Shown one piece after another: positions 10,372-18,427 of a stretch of DNA of 64,000 bases. The notes under the pieces were generated by a model that had not been told where the DNA came from, ran no database searches, and saw nothing but the letters and a program-made list of their open reading frames with translations. Origin of the DNA: Crocinitomicaceae bacterium (GTDB lineage: Bacteria; Bacteroidota; Bacteroidia; Flavobacteriales_D; Crocinitomicaceae); the NCBI GenBank assembly GCA_017983465.1, contig JAGOBK010000003.1, forward strand, positions 186,001-250,000, written 5' to 3'. The position numbers were made by a program, and so were the translations under genes. The stretch's first letter is position 1. The number at the start of each line of letters is the position of its first letter.

Positions 10372-10525
10372 ATAGGTTCTCGTTTTCGAGATTAATAAGG
10401 AATCCGGTTAGAATCCGGAGCTGTATCTGCAGCTGTAAATGTCCAAAATGCAATTCACGGAGTCACTGAGCAATTGGGAAGACGAATTGAAAAGGACATG
10501 AGCCAGAAGACTTGCCCATGAACAG
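10372..10525 (+). ncRNA. Cobalamin (B12) riboswitch aptamer
   Basis: The region shows the conserved blocks of the adenosylcobalamin-class riboswitch in order: GGAATCCGGT followed by AATCCGGAGC, then GCAGCTGTAA, GAGTCACTGA, TTGGGAAGACG, and the B12 box AGCCAGAAGACTTGCC at 10501-10516. The outer P1 helix can form between GTTC (10376-10379) and GAAC (10520-10523). The expression platform between 10526 and the ATG at 10639 is T-rich with no clear hairpin-plus-T terminator, so the mode of control is not settled. Such elements normally switch genes off when B12 is plentiful. Confidence 0.93.
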
Positions 10526-10638
10526 AGAGAAGACTTCAGATAAAGGTCGGACTCGCCAAGGGTGTTTTGCATCCTAGCTTTTCCTACTTTTTTCTTCTTC
10601 TAGTTTTTTATTGTTTCACATTCAAAAAAACAGAACGA

Positions 10639-11898
10639 ATGAAAAAGGCATTGATTACTTTAAGTTTATTTGCAAGCTCTTGGAGCTTTGCACAAAATCA
10701 ATTACACCAAGTGTTGGTGGTAAATGAAGGGTATTTTGATTACCAAACAGGTGCAATCTTAGAACCTGTGACCATTGGTAGTTATAATCCAACAACGCAA
10801 CTATACCAAGTAGTGGATACTTTGGAAAACATGCGTTTCGCATCCGATTTAGTGATTGACGGAAACTTCTACTACGTTGCTGCGGATTCAAAAATCTATA
10901 AAATGGACCTTAACACGCACCAAGAAATTGCGAGCGTTTCTTGTCCTGGTGTTCGTAACCTAGCAGTATACCAAAATAAATTGGTTGCAACTCGCGGGGA
11001 GTACCTGACGACATATGACTCTTATTTACATGTATACAACACCGCTGATTTGCAATTGATTCAAGCATTTGATACTTTAACAGGTCCAAAATGGGCAACT
11101 CAAAACATCGTGATTGACGGAACAACAGCTTACTTAGTGGTAAACAACGCATACGAATGGGGAAATGAAAAAGGAATCATTGGACAATTGAATTTATCCA
11201 ACTTGAGCTACGGAAACGAAGTGGATTTGGGTCCAGATGGAAAAAATCCAGACAACCTCATCAAATTTGGTTCAGCACTTTACACGGTAAATAACAAAGA
11301 TTGGACAGGAACGTCGATTTCTAAATTTGAATTAGCGACCTCAACACCATCAACGGTGAACATCGCAAATGCCATCGCTGGTTGTGGAACTTCCGCTTTG
11401 AGAGACGATAAAATCACCTACCAAATCTCTTCTGAAATCACCTTAAATAACTTTGACCTCATCGGCATGAATAATGTTGGTCCAGTGAGTGGCGCAAATT
11501 TAAACTTCTACGAGTTGGCACAAGAACCACTTAGTGGACAATTATACGCATCCACAACAGATTTCTTCTCGACTGGAACAGTGTACATTTACGATGCTAC
11601 AAATACTGAAATCCACCAATTTACAGCTGGAATTTCTCCTGGAACGATCGTTTTTGATATTCGCTCAGCAGCAGGAGTAACCACTGAAAACACAGCTGAT
11701 TTTACCGTTTCACCGAATCCAAGCAACGGAATGATCAACATTCACGGTAAAACCGCAAATGCAATCGTTACCTTGACAAACACGAACGGCATGATGCTTC
11801 AAACGACATCCAATGACACCTTGAACATCGAAATGCTTCCAGCAGGAATCTATTTTGTCAATATGAATGGAACAAGTCAAAAAGTGATCAAACTTTAA
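10639..11898 (+). CDS. T9SS-sorted YncE/DUF5074-like beta-propeller, probable B12-related surface protein
   Basis: Exported protein of 419 aa under the cobalamin riboswitch. A signal peptide (MKKALITLSLFASSWSFAQ) is followed by a propeller-like body with repeated segments such as SDLVIDGNFYYVAADSKIYK and VIDGTTAYLVVNNAYEWG, typical of YncE/DUF5074 family proteins. The end (residues about 355-419; VSPNPSNGMINI and PAGIYFVN) is a T9SS type A sorting domain. In gut Bacteroides the surface propeller lipoprotein BtuG captures cobalamin for BtuB. The riboswitch and fold suggest an analogous job here, but no btuB or other transport gene is adjacent, and the anchoring differs (T9SS instead of lipid). 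ATG 10639 is chosen since an upstream in-frame TTG at 10567 would bury the signal peptide. The function is inferred. Confidence 0.8.
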   Translation: MKKALITLSLFASSWSFAQNQLHQVLVVNEGYFDYQTGAILEPVTIGSYNPTTQLYQVVDTLENMRFASDLVIDGNFYYVAADSKIYKMDLNTHQEIASVSCPGVRNLAVYQNKLVATRGEYLTTYDSYLHVYNTADLQLIQAFDTLTGPKWATQNIVIDGTTAYLVVNNAYEWGNEKGIIGQLNLSNLSYGNEVDLGPDGKNPDNLIKFGSALYTVNNKDWTGTSISKFELATSTPSTVNIANAIAGCGTSALRDDKITYQISSEITLNNFDLIGMNNVGPVSGANLNFYELAQEPLSGQLYASTTDFFSTGTVYIYDATNTEIHQFTAGISPGTIVFDIRSAAGVTTENTADFTVSPNPSNGMINIHGKTANAIVTLTNTNGMMLQTTSNDTLNIEMLPAGIYFVNMNGTSQKVIKL

Positions 11899-11920
11899 TC
11901 ACTTTTCCAAACTTCTTTAA

Positions 11921-11947
11921 ATCCCGGCTTTGTCGGGATTTTTTTTT
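11921..11947 (+). terminator. Rho-independent terminator
   Basis: ATCCCG, a 7-nt loop and CGGGAT followed by nine or more T, 22 bp after the propeller gene stop. It isolates the riboswitch gene as a single-gene transcript. Confidence 0.9.
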
Positions 11948-11978
11948 GCCTGATACTTCGAACAAGTCGTTTGTTTAT

Positions 11979-11986
11979 TAACTTTG
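11979..11986 (+). promoter_or_regulatory. Probable -7 box (TAACTTTG) of the PyrR-like/murQ operon
   Basis: TAACTTTG matches TAnnTTTG and lies 20 bp before the ATG at 12007, after the terminator of the preceding gene. The -33 element is poor (TTCG at 11957-11960, 18-nt spacer). Confidence 0.5.
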
Positions 11987-12006
11987 ATTCATAATTCAAA
12001 TTCACT

Positions 12007-12501
12007 ATGCAAATCATCCTGAATCACCAGCAAATCGAACAAAAAATCATTCGAATCGGACACCAATTAATGGAGAATTGTTTTGAAGAAGAACGGATTT
12101 TCATTGGTGGAATTGCTGGAAACGGAAGCATTATCGCTCATAAATTAGCTCAGATCATTCGTGAAAACAGCAAGATTGAAGTGATTTGCTTTGACATCAT
12201 CGTTAACAAAGATGAACCATGGAGCGAAGCGATTCAATTGTCGATTGATGAAAAGGAATTAAAGAAAGGATTTATCATTTTGGTAGATGATGTCATCAAC
12301 TCCGGAAAAACCATGCAGTATGCACTCATGAAGTTTTTAGAGCAAGCGACAAAAGCCATTAAAACAGTTGCCTTAGTAGATCGCCAACACCGTCGTTATC
12401 CAATCAAAACAGATTTCGCTGGACTAGGACTATCCACAACGTTAAAAAATCATGTCGAAGTAGACTTGAACGATAACGATTCAAAAGCTTATTTGCACTA
12501 A
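12007..12501 (+). CDS. PyrR-like phosphoribosyltransferase
   Basis: Type I phosphoribosyltransferase of 164 aa. The PRPP-binding motif is ILVDDVINSGKT (about residues 97-108), and the following ALVDRQHRRYPIKTDFAG block resembles PyrR, the bifunctional pyr regulator and weak uracil phosphoribosyltransferase. No pyrimidine genes or PyrR-binding leader are visible nearby, so a regulatory role is not supported by context, and a salvage enzyme is equally possible. It is the first gene of an operon: murQ starts 1 bp after its stop, and two further genes overlap in turn. Confidence 0.8.
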   Translation: MQIILNHQQIEQKIIRIGHQLMENCFEEERIFIGGIAGNGSIIAHKLAQIIRENSKIEVICFDIIVNKDEPWSEAIQLSIDEKELKKGFIILVDDVINSGKTMQYALMKFLEQATKAIKTVALVDRQHRRYPIKTDFAGLGLSTTLKNHVEVDLNDNDSKAYLH

Positions 12502-12502
12502 A

Positions 12503-13315
12503 ATGAAGAAAGTAACCGAATCAAGTTCGAATTACCAGAATCTGGATAAAATGTCCACATTGGACTTACTACAAAACATGAACCGGGAAGATCAAACAGT
12601 TGCACTTTCCGTAGAAAAAGAAATTCCAGCCATTGAAGCATTTGTTAACGCTTGTAGCGAACGCATGGCGCAAGGTGGAAGATTATTCTACATTGGGGCT
12701 GGAACAAGTGGACGCTTAGGAATCGTTGATGCAAGTGAGTGTCCTCCAACCTTTGGCATCGATCATGGAATTGTCGTTGGACTCATTGCTGGAGGAGATG
12801 CCGCAATTCGAAAGGCAGTTGAATTTGCCGAAGATGACAGAAATCAAGCATGGATTGATTTAGAACAATACTCCATGACAGAACTTGACACAGTTGTAGG
12901 AATCGCCGCAAGCGGAAGTACACCGTATGTACTTGGTGGCATCGAAAAGGCGAAGGAACACGGACTGTTAACCGCTGGAATTTCCTGTAATCCAGACTCA
13001 CCACTTGCCGAAGCAGTAGCATTTCCGATTGCACCCGTTGTTGGCCCAGAATTCGTGACGGGAAGTACACGCATGAAATCCGGAACCGCTCAGAAATTGG
13101 TTTTAAACATGATTTCTACCAGTTTAATGATCAAACTTGGAAGAGTCAAAGGAAATAAAATGGTGGACATGCAATTAAGCAACCACAAATTGGTTGATCG
13201 CGGCGCACGCATGGTCGCAGAAGAAACAGGAGTTTCCATGCCGGAAGCACAAGCACTTTTATTGGAACATGGTTCTGTTCGTAAAGCAGTTGATTTTTTT
13301 AAGCAAATAAAATGA
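12503..13315 (+). CDS. murQ: N-acetylmuramic acid 6-phosphate etherase
   Basis: Cytoplasmic lyase of 270 aa that cleaves the D-lactyl ether of MurNAc-6-phosphate to give GlcNAc-6-phosphate and lactate, a step of peptidoglycan recycling. The SIS fold is seen with GAGTSGRLG (about residues 68-76), and the key catalytic acid is probably Glu79 in DASECPPTFG. GSTRMKSGTAQK is the second conserved sugar-phosphate loop. It is slightly shorter than the E. coli enzyme, having no long C-terminal helical extension. It overlaps the next gene by 4 bp (ATGA), implying translational coupling. With mpl at 32.4-33.8 kb it indicates active wall recycling in this organism. Confidence 0.96.
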   Translation: MKKVTESSSNYQNLDKMSTLDLLQNMNREDQTVALSVEKEIPAIEAFVNACSERMAQGGRLFYIGAGTSGRLGIVDASECPPTFGIDHGIVVGLIAGGDAAIRKAVEFAEDDRNQAWIDLEQYSMTELDTVVGIAASGSTPYVLGGIEKAKEHGLLTAGISCNPDSPLAEAVAFPIAPVVGPEFVTGSTRMKSGTAQKLVLNMISTSLMIKLGRVKGNKMVDMQLSNHKLVDRGARMVAEETGVSMPEAQALLLEHGSVRKAVDFFKQIK

Positions 13316-14358
13316 GTGAATTTGATCCAAATGGCGTAGGAATCGCCAACGGTAATATTTTTGGATTTCCTTACACGGAAACAGAAGCTAACATTGTGAT
13401 TGTCCCTATTCCTTGGGATGCAACCGCTTCCTACGGCAAAGGAACGAGTGATGGCCCAGAAGCGATTTTGGAAGCCTCTACACAACTTGATTTTTTCCAT
13501 CCAGATTTGGACCGTGCCTACGATACAAAAGTGTTCATGTCACCCATTTCGCAAGAATGGAAAGAAATCAATGCGCACTGTTGTGAGCAGGGACTAGAAT
13601 ACATTCAGTACTTGGAATCAAACGGTGAAGAAAAAGCCTTGTTGAAATACCAATCTGTTCTAGATGAAATCAATAGTGCACATCAGGCATTAAGAAGCAA
13701 TTTGAAAGAACGTTGTTTGGACATCTTGGCTCAAGGGAAAATACCTGCTGTATTAGGAGGAGAACACTCCACTCCACTTGGGTTAATGGAAGCGTTAAAC
13801 GAAACATACGAAGAGTTTGGGGTTCTTCAAATTGATGCACACGCAGATTTACGTGATGCCTATGAAGGATTTTCGCAGTCACACGCAAGCATTATGTTTA
13901 ATGTCCTTCAACACGCGGAACACATGTCTAAACTTGTACAAGTTGGCATTCGCGACGTCTCCGAACGAGAAGTGTTTTTAAGTCGTGATTCCAATCGCGT
14001 TCAAACCTATTACGATTGGAACATAAAAAACGAGCAATACGCTGGTAAAACTTGGGCAAGTCAAGTGGAAGAAATGATTCAACACCTTCCGATGAACGTT
14101 TATGTTTCTTTTGACATTGATGGATTAAAACCAGAATTATGTCCACACACAGGAACACCTGTTGCGGGAGGATTCGAATTACAAGAAGTCAGCTATTTGT
14201 TATTTGCCTTGGTCAATTCAGGAAGAAAAATCATTGGATTTGACTTAAACGAAGTCGCACCAGGTTCTGAAGGAGATTGGGATGCGAATGTAGGTGCTAG
14301 AGCACTTTGGCAATTAGTCTGTGCTTGCGAAAAATCAAGAAGAAATCATTTAGGATAA
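13312..14358 (+). CDS. Formimidoylglutamase-like ureohydrolase (arginase/agmatinase superfamily)
   Basis: Binuclear-manganese hydrolase of 348 aa. The metal-binding blocks of the ureohydrolase fold are present in order: GGEHSTPLG (His), QIDAHADLRD (Asp, His, Asp) and SFDIDGLKP (two Asp). The sequence between these blocks resembles the Bacteroidota proteins called formimidoylglutamase (HutG, the last histidine-degradation step), but no other hut gene is near, so arginase or agmatinase activity cannot be excluded. It shares 4 bp with murQ upstream, and the next gene starts inside its stop codon. The co-transcription with murQ has no obvious metabolic logic. Confidence 0.85.
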   Translation: MSEFDPNGVGIANGNIFGFPYTETEANIVIVPIPWDATASYGKGTSDGPEAILEASTQLDFFHPDLDRAYDTKVFMSPISQEWKEINAHCCEQGLEYIQYLESNGEEKALLKYQSVLDEINSAHQALRSNLKERCLDILAQGKIPAVLGGEHSTPLGLMEALNETYEEFGVLQIDAHADLRDAYEGFSQSHASIMFNVLQHAEHMSKLVQVGIRDVSEREVFLSRDSNRVQTYYDWNIKNEQYAGKTWASQVEEMIQHLPMNVYVSFDIDGLKPELCPHTGTPVAGGFELQEVSYLLFALVNSGRKIIGFDLNEVAPGSEGDWDANVGARALWQLVCACEKSRRNHLG

Positions 14359-14867
14359 TGAATCAATTCAAACAATACGGAATCATTACTTTGCTCGGAA
14401 TTGCCTTGTTTGGAGGAATGTACAGCTCTATTCAATTAATGGAATGGCAATTTTTTCCGTACCTGCAAATCGCGATTCTGAGTGCGCTGACCTTATTGAT
14501 TGGACTCATTCACTACGTTCACAAAGATAAATCCTCCACTACGTTCCTCTTTTCCACTTGGGCGTTTGTTGGCTTTGAATGGTTGGTTTGTTTGATTCTT
14601 TTCAATCAACCAGCTTTATTAATGGACTATGTTCAGTTGATTTTTTTACCGCTTGTTTATTTTATTTATGTGGCATTATGGCAATTAACCTTGACTCGAA
14701 GCCTACAGGTTCAGAAAAGAGCGAGAATACTTTTTTACTTATTGATTCCAAGTACCCTAACCTTCTTCATTTCTCCAAATGTCTGGAGCGCCGGTGGAAT
14801 GGAAGTATTGTTTCTAATATTTATTGGACAAATCCTCTTTAGCAAAGCTATTTCTTCGGAGCAATAA
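14358..14867 (+). CDS. Hypothetical multi-pass membrane protein
   Basis: Protein of 169 aa with about six hydrophobic segments, so almost entirely in the inner membrane. I recognise no family. The ATG at 14358 overlaps the stop codon of the ureohydrolase gene (TAATG), which points to translational re-initiation and is preferred to an in-frame start 51 bp upstream that would lie inside the previous gene. It is the last gene of the operon and its end overlaps the convergent NlpC/P60 gene by 20 bp. No function can be proposed. Confidence 0.7.
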   Translation: MNQFKQYGIITLLGIALFGGMYSSIQLMEWQFFPYLQIAILSALTLLIGLIHYVHKDKSSTTFLFSTWAFVGFEWLVCLILFNQPALLMDYVQLIFLPLVYFIYVALWQLTLTRSLQVQKRARILFYLLIPSTLTFFISPNVWSAGGMEVLFLIFIGQILFSKAISSEQ

Positions 14868-15732
14868 AGGTTCCGTATCCCACAATTCGCGGCTTCCAAT
14901 AAGTAGAATTTTCTATTTCGACAATGGAAATACCTTTGGAACTACTGGCATGAATCATCGTTTTCGCTTGTCCTTTTTCGTTAATGAGAATTCCTACATG
15001 ATTCACCTCTCCCCCATTCGAGAAGAAGACCAAATCCCCAATTTGAGCTTCGTCCTCGCTTAATTTGACACTAGAATCAAATTGATCGGCCGCGCGTCTA
15101 GGAATATTTTCGCCATACTGTTGTAGCACAAAACTCGTAAATCCACTACAATCGAATCCACTTGGGTCCATTCCCGCTGATACATATGGAACACCTAATT
15201 GTTTTTTAGCGATGTCAATCAGTTCATTTCGTTCTTTCAATTCTGGTCGATTCGAAACAAAAACATTGCCTTTGTTTCCATCGACTTCAATCAAGGGTAA
15301 ATCAGCGAAAAACTGATTAACAAACTTTTGGAATTTTGCTTTATCGAAAGAGGAGCTTTGCTTTCCAATAGCTAACCATGAGTCCAAGTCCTTTTTTAAA
15401 AAACTTAACTCAGAAATGTGAGCTTTAATGATGATTTGTCCTTTCGCTGATGTTCTCAACTCTGCTAACAGCGTCAAGGCCTCCTCAATGTTCGACTGAT
15501 GTCGTTTGTACCAATGTTCATCTTGCGCTAGTTGCAGCGTTGAAATGGATCGATAATAACCTGGGAGTTTTGAAAAATCGTATTCCGGTTTATCTAATAG
15601 TCGTGCAGCTTTGCGATGGACCAATTTGTAATACCCTTGGTCATACAACATTTCCAGGTGATCAATTGCTGGATTCTGAGCAAAAAGATGCGTACTCAAA
15701 AAGAGTAAAACAATGCCGAAAATACGTTTCAT
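14848..15732 (-). CDS. Secreted NlpC/P60 family peptidase (C40)
   Basis: Cell-wall endopeptidase candidate of 294 aa that would cut peptide stems of peptidoglycan. A signal peptide (ending LFAQN) is followed by a helical N-terminal region (about 20-165) of unknown type and a C-terminal C40 domain. The catalytic Cys is in DPSGFDCSGFTSF, the His in EVNHVGILIN, and the third polar residue probably in MIHASSSKG. It is 2 bp from the upstream eight-repeat gene, so the two are co-transcribed. Its 3' end overlaps the convergent membrane-protein gene by 20 bp. Confidence 0.9.
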   Translation of the reverse strand: MKRIFGIVLLFLSTHLFAQNPAIDHLEMLYDQGYYKLVHRKAARLLDKPEYDFSKLPGYYRSISTLQLAQDEHWYKRHQSNIEEALTLLAELRTSAKGQIIIKAHISELSFLKKDLDSWLAIGKQSSSFDKAKFQKFVNQFFADLPLIEVDGNKGNVFVSNRPELKERNELIDIAKKQLGVPYVSAGMDPSGFDCSGFTSFVLQQYGENIPRRAADQFDSSVKLSEDEAQIGDLVFFSNGGEVNHVGILINEKGQAKTMIHASSSKGISIVEIENSTYWKPRIVGYGTFIAPKK

Positions 15733-15734
15733 GA

Positions 15735-16829
15735 CTAGTTTGTATAGATTTTCCCTTCAGAAAATACAATCGATGTTTTATTGAATAATTTCACCAGAAC
15801 TTTATTTCCGTAAATTTCAAATTCAGCATCGCGCATGTTCGTAATTTCCTGGATTTTCCCGTTGACAAGGGCACTTACCCCACCTAGGATATTGCGAAAA
15901 ACAAAGGTGTTGTTCTTCAATAGGTATTCTCCCGGAAAGTAAGTTGCCACTTCTATTTTCTCATTGTTTGTATAAGCAAAAAGGTAACTATTTTCACTCC
16001 ATACAGTCATGTCATCTTTTACATCCCAAAACGTAGTTGAGAAATTTGACAAGGCAATTTTCTCTCCGTTTTTATACATCCACAAATTTCCATTCAAATC
16101 CTCGTACACAATAAATCCTCTTCCCGACTTATACTTTTTGATAGGCGAAGATTCAATTTCCAAAAACTCCCCTTTATCGAACATCATGAAAGACTGCGTA
16201 TATGGATCTTTAAAACAAAAAACATCCGTTCCAATGTTAAACTCTACAAGTTCTTCGTTGTACGTAGCAATTTCATAGGTTTTTCCTTGCCAAAAGCAAA
16301 AATACGTATCGCTGTTATCCTTGTACACGGCAATATTTTCTCCGACCGCAGCAGGCATACTCAGTCCATTTGTCATGGTGACCAACGGCAGCATTTGTTT
16401 ATTCCAATATACATTCAAGGATTGGTAACGCGTATCCTCGTAAACGATGATGCTATCTTTCACGATGAAACCTCTTCCGAAATTTGTTAACGGAGTGTAT
16501 TTACCCGCATCCCACATTCGGAGTCCGTTAGCGATTTTATATCCCACCAAGTGATCTGAAACTTGATATTCCACATTCAATGCTGTCACATCCTTGCGTT
16601 CGATTCCATCATAAATACGCATATTCCCACGTGTATCGATATATGCAACCACATCATCACCAGCTTTGTAACTTAAAATGGGTTGAATTTCAATTGGACG
16701 AAAAAATCCTTCTTGAAAATTGACGAAAAAATTATTGAAGTCCATCGTTGGTACAATCAGTTGTCCATGAACAATTGACGCAATGAGAAAAGTAAATCCC
16801 AAGAAAATTTTTGTAGGTAAAAATCGCAT
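15735..16829 (-). CDS. Secreted hypothetical protein with eight ~42-residue beta repeats
   Basis: Exported protein of 364 aa with a signal peptide (ending SIVHGQ). No known domain is recognised by eye. The body is built of eight similar units of about 40-45 residues, each with a hydrophobic-polar pattern like VxDxxVxYxDxxxxLxxYxxGKxxxLx (for example VKDSIIVYEDTRYQSL, SGRGFIVYEDLNGNLW, VKDDMTVWSENSYLF). This suggests a beta-propeller or a WG/TolB-like solenoid. It is the promoter-proximal gene of a two-gene operon with the NlpC/P60 peptidase, so a role linked to the cell wall is a reasonable guess, but no function is shown by the sequence. Confidence 0.75.
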   Translation of the reverse strand: MRFLPTKIFLGFTFLIASIVHGQLIVPTMDFNNFFVNFQEGFFRPIEIQPILSYKAGDDVVAYIDTRGNMRIYDGIERKDVTALNVEYQVSDHLVGYKIANGLRMWDAGKYTPLTNFGRGFIVKDSIIVYEDTRYQSLNVYWNKQMLPLVTMTNGLSMPAAVGENIAVYKDNSDTYFCFWQGKTYEIATYNEELVEFNIGTDVFCFKDPYTQSFMMFDKGEFLEIESSPIKKYKSGRGFIVYEDLNGNLWMYKNGEKIALSNFSTTFWDVKDDMTVWSENSYLFAYTNNEKIEVATYFPGEYLLKNNTFVFRNILGGVSALVNGKIQEITNMRDAEFEIYGNKVLVKLFNKTSIVFSEGKIYTN

Positions 16830-16949
16830 GAGTCAAATTTAACCAATTTTTAGGCCATTTCGACTCCTTTTTTCAAAAGAGAAAAATTCCAAGCGTATTT
16901 TTAGCATACATCAAATTTCTGAACTACATTCGTATTCCAAATTTTGAAA

Positions 16950-18416
16950 ATGAAAAAGTTAGTATTAATCGGATGTTTTTCTGCGTTCAGCTTCCTAAGT
17001 GTTGGACAAAAGAAAATTGACTACATCTCCTATGATTTACCGAATGGTTTACATGTAATCATTCACGAAGAGCACGCCACACCAATCATTGCGGTTTCCG
17101 TTTTGTATCATGTTGGCTCCAAAAACGAAAACAACGATCGAACGGGATTTGCGCATTTCTTTGAACATTTATTGTTTGAAGGATCTGCAAATATTGGACG
17201 AGGGGAATACAGTGAATTGGTTGAGAAAAATGGTGGGACATTGAACGCCAATACATCTCAAGACCGTACGTATTACTACGAAATCCTCCCTTCCAACCAA
17301 TTAGAACTTGGATTATGGCTAGAAAGTGAGCGCATGCTTCACGCAAAAGTTGACATCAAAGGAATCGAAACACAAAGAAGTGTTGTAAAAGAAGAAAAAA
17401 GACAACGTGTGGACAATCAACCTTATGGTTCGTTTTTCACTGAAATGTTTAAACGTGTTTTCACTACACATCCATACAACTGGGCACCGATTGGAAGCAT
17501 GGATCACCTTGATGCTGCACAAGAAGAAGATTACGTGAATTTTTACAAAAATTACTACGTTCCTTCCAATGCTACGTTATCCATTGCAGGTGATTTAGAT
17601 GTCGCACAAACCAAAGCATGGATTGACAAGTATTTTGCCTCGATTCCAAAAGGACAAGCGATTAACTTGTACCGTGACTTCATCAATCAAACGGATGCTG
17701 ATTTCGAAAAGCGCTATGGTATTTCAAAAAGTAAATTCGATTCAAAAAACTTCATGACTTCCACAAGTCCAGAAGCAAAGAAAATGATTGCGAGTTACTT
17801 GGCGAAACCAATTGTTATCAACCGAACGACGAAAGACAAAACAGTCTTGACCGGAGTGACAAAAGAAGTGATTTACGACAACATTCAACTTCCTGCGATT
17901 TTTATGGGATATAAATTCCCTGAACAAACCAATCCAGATACCTACGCGCTGGAAATGTTGAACGAGGTACTTTCTGGTGGAAGTTCTTCCCGCATCAATA
18001 AAGTCATCGTAGAGAAAAAAGAAATGGCACAGTATGCGTTTTCTTTCAACTACGGATTAGAAGATGCTGGAATTGGTATCATGGCTGCCATCGCGGCGAA
18101 AGATGTCAACTTGGATGATATTCAAAAAGAATTCGATGAGCAAATTCGTTTAATGCAAACGGAATTAATCTCCGAAGAGGAATTTCAAAAAGCACGAAAT
18201 AAATTCGAAAACGATTTAGTTTCTGCGAATTCGTCGATTGCTGGTATTGCTGAAAACCTAGCGGATAATTTTGTTTACTACGGTGACGCAAATCGTGTCA
18301 ACACGCTATTAGATAATTACATGAAAGTAACCCGTGAAGATATTCAACGTGTTGCCTTAAAATACTTAACGCAAGATGCACGTGTCATCTTACATTACTT
18401 ACCAAAAGAAAAATAA
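16950..18416 (+). CDS. M16 family zinc metallopeptidase (catalytic subunit type)
   Basis: Exported insulinase/pitrilysin-family peptidase of 488 aa with a signal peptide (ending SVGQK). The inverted zinc motif HFFEH is near residue 70, with the distal Glu in VVKEEKRQR, so the site is complete. The C-terminal half holds the second M16 domain, with a GGSSSRINK stretch. A slightly earlier in-frame TTG exists; ATG at 16950 gives the cleaner signal peptide. It is followed 11 bp later by a second M16 protein lacking the zinc motif, the usual active/inactive pair in Bacteroidota. Probably periplasmic or surface peptide degradation. Confidence 0.92.
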   Translation: MKKLVLIGCFSAFSFLSVGQKKIDYISYDLPNGLHVIIHEEHATPIIAVSVLYHVGSKNENNDRTGFAHFFEHLLFEGSANIGRGEYSELVEKNGGTLNANTSQDRTYYYEILPSNQLELGLWLESERMLHAKVDIKGIETQRSVVKEEKRQRVDNQPYGSFFTEMFKRVFTTHPYNWAPIGSMDHLDAAQEEDYVNFYKNYYVPSNATLSIAGDLDVAQTKAWIDKYFASIPKGQAINLYRDFINQTDADFEKRYGISKSKFDSKNFMTSTSPEAKKMIASYLAKPIVINRTTKDKTVLTGVTKEVIYDNIQLPAIFMGYKFPEQTNPDTYALEMLNEVLSGGSSSRINKVIVEKKEMAQYAFSFNYGLEDAGIGIMAAIAAKDVNLDDIQKEFDEQIRLMQTELISEEEFQKARNKFENDLVSANSSIAGIAENLADNFVYYGDANRVNTLLDNYMKVTREDIQRVALKYLTQDARVILHYLPKEK

Positions 18417-18427
18417 TCGACTGAAAC

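Noticed and set aside
10567..10638. A 24-residue N-terminal extension (TTG start) of the riboswitch-controlled propeller
   Set aside because: It would precede a normal signal peptide, and the ATG at 10639 gives a clean Sec signal.
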